Assembly: GCA_903932535.1 (NCBI GenBank)
Contig: CAIZGR010000676.1
Coordinates: forward strand, 1-39,707
Reading direction: 5' to 3'
From: an uncultured Hyphomicrobiales bacterium
Lineage (GTDB): Bacteria; Pseudomonadota; Alphaproteobacteria; Rhizobiales; Beijerinckiaceae
DNA: 39,707 nt
The position numbers were made by a program, and so were the translations under genes. Numbering within the stretch: the stretch's first letter is position 1; the number at the start of each line of letters is the position of its first letter. This document shows positions 7,961 through 14,663 of this stretch, piece by piece. A model generated the notes under the pieces. The model was not told the DNA's origin. It made no database searches and saw only the letters and a list, made by a program, of their open reading frames with translations.

Positions 7961-10096
7961 CTACTTGAGGGTCGACCTGAGCGACTGGGCGATCGCCGCG
8001 AACGACGCGGCCGACGCCAAGTTCCCGAGGGCCGCGACGAGTTCCTGGATTTCGTCCTGGCTGTGGTTCGGAATGTAGACCACGTCTCCAGCGCGCACGA
8101 CGGGAACACGGCGGATGTCGCCCGTCTTGGCGAAGGCGAGCAGATCGAAGATGCGCGTCTGCGTCTGCGCCCCCGACATGTTGATGACGATGATGCGGTC
8201 CTGCATGGCGTCTCCTGTCGGGCCGCCGGCTTCCGCGAGCAGGTCGAGAATCGACATCTCGTCGCTGAACTCGTAGCGGCCGGGTCTCCCGATGGCGCCG
8301 AGCAGGCGGACGACCTGCGAGGGCGGCTGGTCGAGAAAGTTCTTGCTCTGGTCGGGCACGAAGATGACGTCGCCGGGCTTCACCTTCGGCAGAAGCTTGT
8401 CGTCGCCCGTGGCGAAATAGGCGCCGAGGTTCACGCGCGTCACGCGCGAGCCTTTCTCGCCGCGATGGGCGACCCGGATGTTGCGGACGTCGGCGCTGGC
8501 GGTCGGGCCGTTCGCGGCCGTGAGGATGTCGAGGAATCCGAGCCCGGTGCTGAAGGCGTAGCGCCCGGGGCTTCCGACCTGGCCCATCACGTAGATCGAC
8601 CGCTCGGGCGACTGCCGCATCCACGTCCCCTTGTTGTCGTTGGGGTCCTGCGGCAGTTCCGGCACCATGACCACGTAGCCGCCATGAATTTTCGGCACGC
8701 TCTCGTACGAGCCGCCGCCCTTGAGGAACGCTTCGAGATCGAACTCGATCGGCGCGGCCTTGTCCCCTTCTTTCTTCAAAATCTGGATATGGGCGATGTC
8801 GCCGTGCGCCCCCGGCCCGCCGGCGTTGGCGAGAAGGTCGAAGATCGACATTTCGTCCGACCACTCGTAGCGGCCCGGCTTGACGACGGCGCCGAGCACC
8901 TGGACCGCGCGCGTCGGCGCGATTTTCAGCCAGGGATCGAGGGCGTCGTTCTTTTCCGGAACGAAGATGGCGTCGCCCGGATTGACCTTGGGGAGCTTTA
9001 TCCCCGAGCCGTCCGTGAACTTGACGAGGTCGACGAGTTCGTTGGTGCCGTCCGCGCGGATGATCCGGATCTGGCGAGTGTCGGCGAAGCGCGTCGGACC
9101 GCCGGAATTGGCGATGATGTCGATGAACGACGCCCCGTCCCGAGTCTCGAACGCGCCGGGCTTCTGGACTTCGCCCATGACATAGACGGTCAGCGCGCCG
9201 CGCCGGACCTCCTCGACCTGCTTGGGCACATAGATCGTCGAGCCCGGCTCGAGTTCGGGCACCAACGCCGTGTCGCCGCTGTCGAGATAGGCCTGGAGGT
9301 TGAAGACGACCGGCTTCTTGTCCTTGCTCAGGATCCGAACCTGTTCAGGCGCCGAGTAACGCGTCACCCCGCCGGCGCGCATGATCAAGTCGATGATCGT
9401 CGCGCCCTTCTTGTAAGCGAAGGTGCCGGGCGTGCCGACCTCGCCGAAAATCCTGATGGCGGAGCGTTCCTCCCCGCCGTCGCCGGACGCAGCGAGCGTG
9501 CGGCCGTCGAAGTCGATCTGAACGTTGCCGGTCAACGGAGACGAGGGAACGAAAATGACGTCGAGCGGCTCGAGCTTCGGCAACGTGCTCGGGTCTCCCG
9601 AATCGAGGTACTTCTTGTAGTCGAATTGCACGCGCTTGCCGTCGGCATGGGTGACGGTCATCCGGTCGAGCTGCGCGCCCTGGCTGATCCCGCCTGCGCC
9701 CACCAGCGCCATCTGGACGTTTCCGTCGCCGGGCAGCTCGACGGCGCCGGGCGTCCTCACGTAACCCAGCACCGTGACCGGCAGCCTCCGCTCCTTCAGC
9801 GCAACCGAAAGCTTGTCGAGATCGCGATAGGCGCGCGACAGCGCCTCCCGGATCACGCCGGTCGCTTCTTCCATCGTGCGGCCGGCGACGGCCACCAGGC
9901 CGGCCTCGGGCAGGGTGACGTAGCCTTTACGATCGATCGTGAACTCTTTGTTGAGCGCGGCCTCGCCGGGCAATCCGATGGTCAGCACGTCGCCGACGCG
10001 CAACGGGCTGTCGCCTGGGCTCGGCTGCGCAGTCGCCGGGGCGTGCGCGCAAGACAGGAACAGAAGCAGAGCGAGGAGCTTCAGAGCGGCTTTCAT
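7961..10096 (-). CDS. Wza-like polysaccharide export protein with six SLBB-type units
   Basis: A 711-residue exported protein. It has a signal peptide (KLLALLLFLSCAHA; the Cys at 16 is a possible but non-canonical lipobox, FLSC, and ATA-Q is an alternative cleavage site). A Poly_export domain covers about 32-105 (LRVGDVLTIGLPGE). Six SLBB-type units begin near residues 107, 213, 302, 396, 499 and 594. Each shows a G-x-V-x-x-P-G-x-[FY] turn followed by DLL..AGG-type helices, and most end in PGD-x-I-[FY]-VP. The C-terminus is an Ala/Leu-rich helix. Family members form the periplasmic and outer-membrane conduit for EPS; six units is more than the two or three of classical Wza, suggesting a long periplasmic barrel. 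The ATG at 10096 overlaps the lipoprotein stop (ATGA), so the two are coupled. Confidence 0.93.
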   Translation of the reverse strand: MKAALKLLALLLFLSCAHAPATAQPSPGDSPLRVGDVLTIGLPGEAALNKEFTIDRKGYVTLPEAGLVAVAGRTMEEATGVIREALSRAYRDLDKLSVALKERRLPVTVLGYVRTPGAVELPGDGNVQMALVGAGGISQGAQLDRMTVTHADGKRVQFDYKKYLDSGDPSTLPKLEPLDVIFVPSSPLTGNVQIDFDGRTLAASGDGGEERSAIRIFGEVGTPGTFAYKKGATIIDLIMRAGGVTRYSAPEQVRILSKDKKPVVFNLQAYLDSGDTALVPELEPGSTIYVPKQVEEVRRGALTVYVMGEVQKPGAFETRDGASFIDIIANSGGPTRFADTRQIRIIRADGTNELVDLVKFTDGSGIKLPKVNPGDAIFVPEKNDALDPWLKIAPTRAVQVLGAVVKPGRYEWSDEMSIFDLLANAGGPGAHGDIAHIQILKKEGDKAAPIEFDLEAFLKGGGSYESVPKIHGGYVVMVPELPQDPNDNKGTWMRQSPERSIYVMGQVGSPGRYAFSTGLGFLDILTAANGPTASADVRNIRVAHRGEKGSRVTRVNLGAYFATGDDKLLPKVKPGDVIFVPDQSKNFLDQPPSQVVRLLGAIGRPGRYEFSDEMSILDLLAEAGGPTGDAMQDRIIVINMSGAQTQTRIFDLLAFAKTGDIRRVPVVRAGDVVYIPNHSQDEIQELVAALGNLASAASFAAIAQSLRSTLK

Positions 10097-10449
10097 GACG
10101 TGTTGCGATCGGCTTCCCCATGCTGGCGTCCGAGCGTCGCCTCGATCGCGTCGAGGTCGCCTTCCAGCCGCGCGATGTCCGCATTGGCGTCCATGACTAG
10201 CCCCGCCGCCAGCTCGCGCCGGGAGCGCGTAAGGCGAAGCGACGCCGCGGCGAAGGCTCCGGCTGCATATTTCTCCGCCCCGCGCCCGCGCAGAGCCTCC
10301 AGTCGATCGTCGAGTTTCTGAAGCTGTTTGTCGGTAATCGGCAGGTATTCGGCGAATCCGCCGGTCCCGACGGCGGGCCACGGCCCTTCGCTGAAAACAC
10401 ATCCCGAAAGGCAGAGGCACACCAGGGCGATCACCGCTAACTTTTGCAT
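10093..10449 (-). CDS. Small lipoprotein of the EPS export operon
   Basis: A 118-residue protein with a classical lipoprotein signal: a hydrophobic stretch after MQK and the lipobox L14-S15-G16-C17. The mature part begins CVFSEGPWP and is otherwise helical and charged (KQLQKLDDRLEALRGRG, RLEGDLDAIEATL), with a coiled-coil look. No named family was recognised. Its gene lies between the STAS gene (25-nt gap) and the SLBB exporter (4-nt ATGA overlap). It is therefore likely an accessory lipoprotein that assembles with or stabilises the exporter; this is inferred from position only. Ser is at +3 and Val at +2, so outer-membrane sorting is plausible. Confidence 0.85.
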   Translation of the reverse strand: MQKLAVIALVCLCLSGCVFSEGPWPAVGTGGFAEYLPITDKQLQKLDDRLEALRGRGAEKYAAGAFAAASLRLTRSRRELAAGLVMDANADIARLEGDLDAIEATLGRQHGEADRNTS

Positions 10450-10474
10450 CGGTTCGCCTGAAACCTCCGCGATC

Positions 10475-10759
10475 CTAGAAAGCGGACGCCGGCCGCGTCG
10501 AAAGCATAAACTCGAGTTTCAACTGCCGCAACAGACGCAGGGGCTGCCCCGCGACATTGACGAGCGAAACGCGGTGCGAACGCTCGCGCAGCCTTTTGAA
10601 CACGAAGACGATGGCCCCCACGCCGGACGAGTCGAGAAAATGAACGTCGCTCATGTCGAAGCAGACGTCGCTCTCGCTGTTGGCCAACTCTTCGAACACC
10701 GGCTTCATGACGGCCATCGAGGCCGCGTCCATGTCCTGATCGATCTTCACGACTCGCAT
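10475..10759 (-). CDS. STAS-domain anti-sigma factor antagonist-like protein
   Basis: A 94-residue single STAS domain. The conserved loop HFLDSSGVGAIVF contains the D-S-S-G signature; by analogy with SpoIIAA the second serine (S45) is the residue phosphorylated by an RsbW-type kinase and dephosphorylated by a PP2C phosphatase. Both activities are fused in the protein at 4577-6076, so the two probably form one partner switch. It is the first gene of the minus-strand operon with the lipoprotein, exporter, ATPase and GT4. No sigma factor or separate anti-sigma factor is encoded nearby. The output may therefore be a direct protein target in the EPS machinery rather than transcription. The ATG at 10759 follows a purine-rich GGGGATTGGGG. 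Confidence 0.93.
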   Translation of the reverse strand: MRVVKIDQDMDAASMAVMKPVFEELANSESDVCFDMSDVHFLDSSGVGAIVFVFKRLRERSHRVSLVNVAGQPLRLLRQLKLEFMLSTRPASAF

Positions 10760-10832
10760 GACCCCAATCCCCTGTCCGTTCGAACGGCTGTCAGCAACCC
10801 GTGTGCCATGCGGCCACGAAACAGCCCAGTGG

Positions 10833-10861
10833 GCTTAGGCTGCGGCCCGGATCGCCGTCAA
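10833..10861 (-). promoter_or_regulatory. Candidate sigma-70 promoter of the STAS-to-GT4 operon
   Basis: Reading on the minus strand, TTGACG (10861-10856) is followed after exactly 17 bp by CTAAGC (10838-10833). The -35 element matches 5 of 6 consensus bases; the -10 element is weak. Transcription from here would leave a leader of roughly 65-70 nt before the STAS ATG. A 12-bp perfect palindrome, CCGTTCGAACGG, lies in that leader at 10776-10787 and could be an operator. No sigma-54 match in this direction was found. Confidence 0.35.
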
Positions 10862-10879
10862 TGCGACTCGTTCGCAATT

Positions 10880-10895
10880 CGCGAAGCGATATGCG
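10880..10895 (+). promoter_or_regulatory. Second copy of the candidate activator site (CGCGAAGCGATATGCG)
   Basis: It matches 4282-4297 at 15 of 16 positions. It sits in the 404-bp divergent region 10760-11163, 194 bp upstream of the sigma-54-like -24 element at 11089 and about 19 bp upstream of the candidate -35 of the STAS operon, so one bound regulator could affect both directions. It overlaps an 8-bp palindrome TTCGCGAA at 10878-10885. Confidence 0.35.
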
Positions 10896-11013
10896 TAGTC
10901 CGGAACTGCGGCCCGCGCCCGATGTTTTCACTTTGCAATGGTCTCTTTCGCCGCGGGCGCAATTCCCGCGTCCTGCGCCTCGAGCGGCGCGCGCGACGGG
11001 GCCGCTCCAACAC

Positions 11014-11041
11014 GGGCGATCGGCGACGGGCGATCGGCGGA
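11014..11041 (+). repeat. 14-bp tandem duplication in the divergent promoter region
   Basis: GGGCGATCGGCGAC at 11014-11027 is followed directly by GGGCGATCGGCGGA at 11028-11041 (13 of 14 identical). It ends 47 bp before the -24 GG of the candidate sigma-54 promoter, a position where a regulator or IHF could bind. It may also be only a slippage duplication. Confidence 0.5.
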
Positions 11042-11086
11042 CTGCGAAGCGCAGCGCCGCCGCTCCCGTAAAGCCCGGCGATTCCG

Positions 11087-11103
11087 CTGGCACAAAGGTT
11101 GCG
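11087..11103 (+). promoter_or_regulatory. Candidate sigma-54 promoter of the GT4/GT2-fusion operon
   Basis: TGGCACAAAGGTTGC carries GG at 11089-11090 and GC at 11101-11102 with exactly 10 bp between. The -24 element TGGCAC and the -12 element TTGC both match consensus; only the G after TGGCAC is missing. The predicted start near 11114 gives a 50-nt leader before the ATG at 11164. It is the best of the three matches in the window for having a normal leader. Confidence 0.65.
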
Positions 11104-11163
11104 CGCAAAGTTGGCGCGCGGGCGCTCTCTGCCGGTCCCGCGCGCCGGCAACGGACCGCAGCC

Positions 11164-12228
11164 ATGGGAAATCGCGTCGCGCATATCGTCCAGAGGCTGG
11201 CCCCGGGCGGGCTCGAGGTTCTGGTCCTCGAGCTTTCCCGGCATCTGCCCGGCGAGCATGTGATCGTCAGCCTCGAAGGCGATGAGAAGGGGCTGCGCGA
11301 CGCTTGGCCGAGGCTGAGGGAAAGCGTGACGCCGCTCGTCGGCATGGAAAAGCGGCCCGGTCTCGACTTCGGTCTCGTCTTCCGCCTGCGGGCGCTCTTG
11401 CGCGGGCGGAGGATCGACTCGGTGTTCACGCACCATGCCGGCCCGCTGCTTTACGGCGGAACGGCCGCCCGGCTCGCCGGCGTCGATCGTCTCATCCATG
11501 TCGAGCACGACGTCTGGCAGTTCGACGACCCCGGACGCCTTCGACTGATGCGGCTCGCCGCTGCGCTCACGCGCCCGCGCGTCGTCGGGATTTCGGACAA
11601 GATGCGGGGGGCGCTCGCGCGCGTGTATCCCGGCCGATCCGTCGAGATCATCGCAAACGGCGTCGCGCTCGACCGCTACGGCGCCGATCGCGACAACGCC
11701 AGACGGATCCTCGGCCTCGATGGGAGCGTCCCGGTCGTCGGGGCTGTCGGACGCCTCGAGCCCGTCAAGGGCCATGACCTTCTGATTCAAGCTGTGGCGG
11801 CGATGACGCCGCAGCCGGTCCTCGTCATCGCCGGCGACGGCTCGCGCCGCGCCGCGCTCGAGCAGCTCGCCTCGAGCCTGGGAATCGCCGGTCGGGTCCG
11901 CTTCCTCGGCCACTGCGACAACATCGCCCAGATCCTGCCGGCCTTCGACGTTTTCTGCCAGCCGTCGCGCGCCGAAGGACTGCCTTTTGCGGTGCTCGAG
12001 GCGCAAGCCTGCGGCGTCCGCGTCGTCGCGACGGATGTCGGCGACGTCGCGTCGGCCGTCTGCCCGGTGAGCGGCAGGCTCGCGCCGCCCGAAGACGCCG
12101 CGGCGCTGGCGGCCGCCCTCGCCGCCGCGCTCGCCGAGCCGGCTTCGGTCTCGCCGCGCGCCTTCGTCGCGGCCCATTTCGACTGGCGCGACACCCTCAG
12201 CGCTTACGCCAGCCTACTGAAAGTCTGA
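11164..12228 (+). CDS. GT4-family glycosyltransferase (GT-B fold)
   Basis: A 354-residue retaining-type glycosyltransferase. The N-terminus has the acceptor loop RLAPGGLEVLVLEL. The C-terminal half has GRLEPVKGHDLL and the donor-site E-x7-E motif in SRAEGLPFAVLEAQACG. The frame is open upstream to 10801, but only from the ATG at 11164 does it read as protein, and both the candidate promoter and the activator motif would otherwise lie inside the gene. It is followed after 3 nt by the GT2/sugar-transferase fusion, so the two are co-transcribed. It likely adds a later sugar to the undecaprenyl-linked unit started by its neighbour. It differs from the GT4 encoded at 6051-7112 and is not a duplicate. 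Confidence 0.92.
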   Translation: MGNRVAHIVQRLAPGGLEVLVLELSRHLPGEHVIVSLEGDEKGLRDAWPRLRESVTPLVGMEKRPGLDFGLVFRLRALLRGRRIDSVFTHHAGPLLYGGTAARLAGVDRLIHVEHDVWQFDDPGRLRLMRLAAALTRPRVVGISDKMRGALARVYPGRSVEIIANGVALDRYGADRDNARRILGLDGSVPVVGAVGRLEPVKGHDLLIQAVAAMTPQPVLVIAGDGSRRAALEQLASSLGIAGRVRFLGHCDNIAQILPAFDVFCQPSRAEGLPFAVLEAQACGVRVVATDVGDVASAVCPVSGRLAPPEDAAALAAALAAALAEPASVSPRAFVAAHFDWRDTLSAYASLLKV

Positions 12229-12231
12229 AAC

Positions 12232-14040
12232 ATGATCGCCGAAACCGTCTGCCTCGTCAGTTGCGGCCTGGTCGCCTATCATCACCTGGGCTATCCGCTC
12301 GCGCTCAAGGCGCTCGCGCGCAGGGCGCCGCCGCCTTCGAACGCCTCCGGCGCCGAGCGGCCGGGGTTGCCCTCGATGACGATGATCGTCCCCGCCTACA
12401 ACGAGGAGCGGTTCATCGCGGCGAAGGTCCGCAACTGCGCCGACCTGGACTATCCGGAAGGCCGGCTCAGGATCGTCGTCGTCTGCGACGGATGCACGGA
12501 CGCGACGGTCGAGCGCGCGCGGGCCGCGATCGACTCCCTGGGCGAGCGCGCCGAGCGTTTCGAGCTCGTCGATCAGGCGATCAATCGCGGCAAGGTCGCG
12601 ACGCTGAACGTCGCCATCGCCGCTTGCGAAACGGAGCTCGTCGCGCTGTCCGACGCCTCGGCCGGCCTGCCGCAGGACGCCCTGCTGAAGTCGGGGCGGC
12701 GCTTTGCGCGGGAACCCTTCGCCTTCCTGACCGGCGCGTATTCCATGCCGACCGGGACGAAGGCTCAAAAGCTCTATTGGCGCTACCAGACGAGCCTCAA
12801 GGAGGACGAGGCGGCGCTCGATTCGCCGTTCGGGGCGCACGGCGCGTTCTACGTCTTTCCGCGCGCGCAATGGACGCCGCTCGCGCGCGACACCATCAAC
12901 GACGACGTGGTCCTTCCGATGCGCATCGTGCAGCGCGGCCTCCGCGGCGTCTACGATTCGTCGATCGTGGTGGTCGAATGCGAAGACGACCGGCCGGCCG
13001 ACGACCTGCGACGGCGGCAGCGGCTCGGCGCGGGCGCGATGCAGCAGGCCGTCCGGCTCTGGCGCTTGGCGGACCCCCGTCGTCCGGGGCTCGCGTTCGT
13101 GTACCTGTCCGGCAAGGCGCTGCGCGCAATCATGCCGTTCGTGCTGCTCGCCGCGTTCGTCACCAGTCTGGCGCTCAGTCTTTCGTCGCCCTTTTTCGCG
13201 TTCCTCGCGTTCGCGCAACTCGCAATCTACGCAATTGGAGCTATGGGCATGCTGTTCCCGCGATTCGCCAACCTGCCTGTGGTCCGCCCGATCGCCTATC
13301 TCGTCAGTGGATATTCGGCCGCAGGATACGGAGCCGTCCGCTATATCTTCGGCGATTATCGGACGCCCTGGACCCGCGTCGTCCCTTCGACCTTCTACGG
13401 CCAAGACGAGGAAATGCTGACCGGACGCGCAGCGATCGGCAAGCGGACCCTGGACATCGTAGTCGCGAGTCTCGTTCTCGTCGTCTTCGCCGTGGTGTTC
13501 GTCCCGATCGCGCTGGCGATCAAGCTCGAGAGCAAAGGCCCGGTCTTCTATCGTCAGCTTCGCGTGGGTTTGAGAACGCCCCGCCAGTCGCGGCTGTTCT
13601 ACCTCACCAAGTTCCGCACGATGCGCACCGACGCGGAAACGAAGTCCGGCGCCGTGTGGGCCACGGAGCGCGACCCGCGCATCACCCGGGTGGGCAACTT
13701 CCTGCGAAAGTCCCGGCTGGACGAACTTCCGCAATGCATGGACGTCCTGCGCGGCGACATGTCGATCGTCGGGCCGCGACCTGAACGCCCGCAATTTTTC
13801 GCCATGCTCGAGCGAGAGATCCCGTTCTATTCCGAGCGGACCTACGGCGTGAAGCCGGGAATCACCGGACTTGCCCAGGTCGAGTTGCCCTACGACAGCT
13901 CGGTCGAGGACGTCCGCGCGAAAGTTCTGCGCGACCACGCCTACGCGCTGCACGTCTCCGAGCCGGGCAAGTGGCTGGCGACCGACCTCGGAATCATGTT
14001 TCGCACGTTCGCCGTCATGATCCTCGGCAAAGGCCGCTGA
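12232..14040 (+). CDS. Fusion of a membrane GT2 glycosyltransferase with an initiating phosphoglycosyltransferase (bacterial sugar transferase)
   Basis: A 602-residue two-enzyme protein. The first half (about 1-390) is GT2: MIVPAYNEERF at 51-61, VVCDGCTD at 84-90, a D-A-S metal site near 141-143, NDDVVLP at 223-229 and an R-R-x-Q-R motif near 261-264. A membrane helix pair follows at about 299-345. The second half (about 402-600) is a bacterial sugar transferase (PF02397 type). It has a membrane helix at 407-430, FRTMRTDAE at 461-469, SRLDELPQ at 494-501, GDMSIVGPRPERPQ at 508-521 and KPGITGLAQV at 541-550. The second half should transfer a sugar-phosphate to undecaprenyl phosphate. The fused GT2 may add the next sugar, so the first two steps would be physically joined. 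Classical WbaP/WcaJ proteins instead carry a four-helix N-terminal region. Confidence 0.9.
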   Translation: MIAETVCLVSCGLVAYHHLGYPLALKALARRAPPPSNASGAERPGLPSMTMIVPAYNEERFIAAKVRNCADLDYPEGRLRIVVVCDGCTDATVERARAAIDSLGERAERFELVDQAINRGKVATLNVAIAACETELVALSDASAGLPQDALLKSGRRFAREPFAFLTGAYSMPTGTKAQKLYWRYQTSLKEDEAALDSPFGAHGAFYVFPRAQWTPLARDTINDDVVLPMRIVQRGLRGVYDSSIVVVECEDDRPADDLRRRQRLGAGAMQQAVRLWRLADPRRPGLAFVYLSGKALRAIMPFVLLAAFVTSLALSLSSPFFAFLAFAQLAIYAIGAMGMLFPRFANLPVVRPIAYLVSGYSAAGYGAVRYIFGDYRTPWTRVVPSTFYGQDEEMLTGRAAIGKRTLDIVVASLVLVVFAVVFVPIALAIKLESKGPVFYRQLRVGLRTPRQSRLFYLTKFRTMRTDAETKSGAVWATERDPRITRVGNFLRKSRLDELPQCMDVLRGDMSIVGPRPERPQFFAMLEREIPFYSERTYGVKPGITGLAQVELPYDSSVEDVRAKVLRDHAYALHVSEPGKWLATDLGIMFRTFAVMILGKGR

Positions 14041-14301
14041 AGCGCCGCTTCGAGTTCGAATCGGCGCGGACGGCCCGTCACGCGCCGGAATGCCGCGGCC
14101 GGCTGCCCACGATAATCTTCGGCGCGGTCTGACGCCGAAGCGGTCGTATCCGGATTATGGAACGCCAGGAAGCCCCGTTTCGGTCAGCCCGTCCTCGAGG
14201 CGCATTCGGGACCTGCGGCGATCGTGTCGATGTCCGCCTTCGGCGCGTTTCTTGTGAACAGGTCTTGACCTCTCCGGAAATCGTCCGGTTTCGCGAACCG
14301 C

Positions 14302-14328
14302 TTCGCAAAGCGCGAATCCCTTTGCGAA
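14302..14328 (+). promoter_or_regulatory. Inverted repeat TTCGCAAAG-N9-CTTTGCGAA
   Basis: Two perfect 9-bp half-sites (14302-14310 and 14320-14328) are separated by 9 bp and preceded by the palindrome TTCGCGAA at 14290-14297, which also occurs at 10878-10885 in the other sigma-54-type region. It lies about 310 bp upstream of the -24 element at 14637. A regulator dimer site is the likely meaning; a transcript hairpin is the alternative. Confidence 0.35.
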
Positions 14329-14375
14329 TTTGGGAGAGGCAGCGCCTGTCGCCTGCCCCGCAAGTCAGCTCCCGG

Positions 14376-14581
14376 TCAGACTCCCCCGTCGGGCGCTGCC
14401 CCGAAGCGAATGTCACGCCGGCCCCCGGGCGCGGCGGCGATCGCCGTCGCGCCGAGGCGCGAAAGCGACTCCGCGTCGAAGTTGAGGACCGGCGCGCACG
14501 AACGCCCGTCCCCGCGGCCAGGAAGCCCGCCGCAGCCGAAACAACCAGGAGTTTCTTTTCGGTCCACATATTCCGGTTCAT
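14376..14581 (-). pseudogene. Possible frameshifted small secreted protein gene
   Basis: On the minus strand an ATG at 14581 opens a signal-peptide-like frame: MNRN, then TEKKLLVVSAAAGFLAAG. After about 30 codons this turns arginine-rich. A different frame then continues in protein-like fashion (CAPVLNFDAESLSRLGATAI) to a stop at 14376. One indel would join the two into a roughly 65-residue exported peptide. It could be a true pseudogene, a sequencing error or chance. No ribosome-binding site is obvious and no family was recognised. Confidence 0.2.
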
Positions 14582-14634
14582 CGAGCCGCGGCTCAATTCA
14601 AGATGAACGGAATCAATAAAATCCCCGCTGCCAC

Positions 14635-14652
14635 CCGGCACGAGCATTGCTC
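14635..14652 (+). promoter_or_regulatory. Candidate sigma-54 promoter of the exosortase gene
   Basis: CGGCACGAGCATTGCT has GG at 14637-14638 and GC at 14649-14650, 10 bp apart, and matches TGGCACG-N4-TTGCW at every defined position except the first T. The predicted start near 14661-14662 is only 2-3 nt before the ATG at 14664. The transcript would then be leaderless, or translation would start at the ATG at 14721 (preceded by an immediately adjacent AGGGGGG). Confidence 0.5.
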
Positions 14653-14663
14653 AGTCTGCATCC

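Larger units (their letters stand above)
14041..14634 (+). other. ~600-bp interval upstream of the exosortase, mostly non-coding
   Basis: No supported intact gene. The interval contains an inverted repeat set at 14290-14328, a possible broken small secreted-protein gene on the minus strand (14376-14581), and CCGAAGCGAATGTC at 14401-14414, which is a shortened version of the motif at 4282 and 10880. Its length and composition suggest a regulatory region for the exosortase gene downstream. Confidence 0.5.

Noticed and set aside
7952..10321. Long plus-strand open frame opposite the SLBB exporter
   Set aside because: The minus strand carries the six SLBB units; the plus-strand reading has no protein features.
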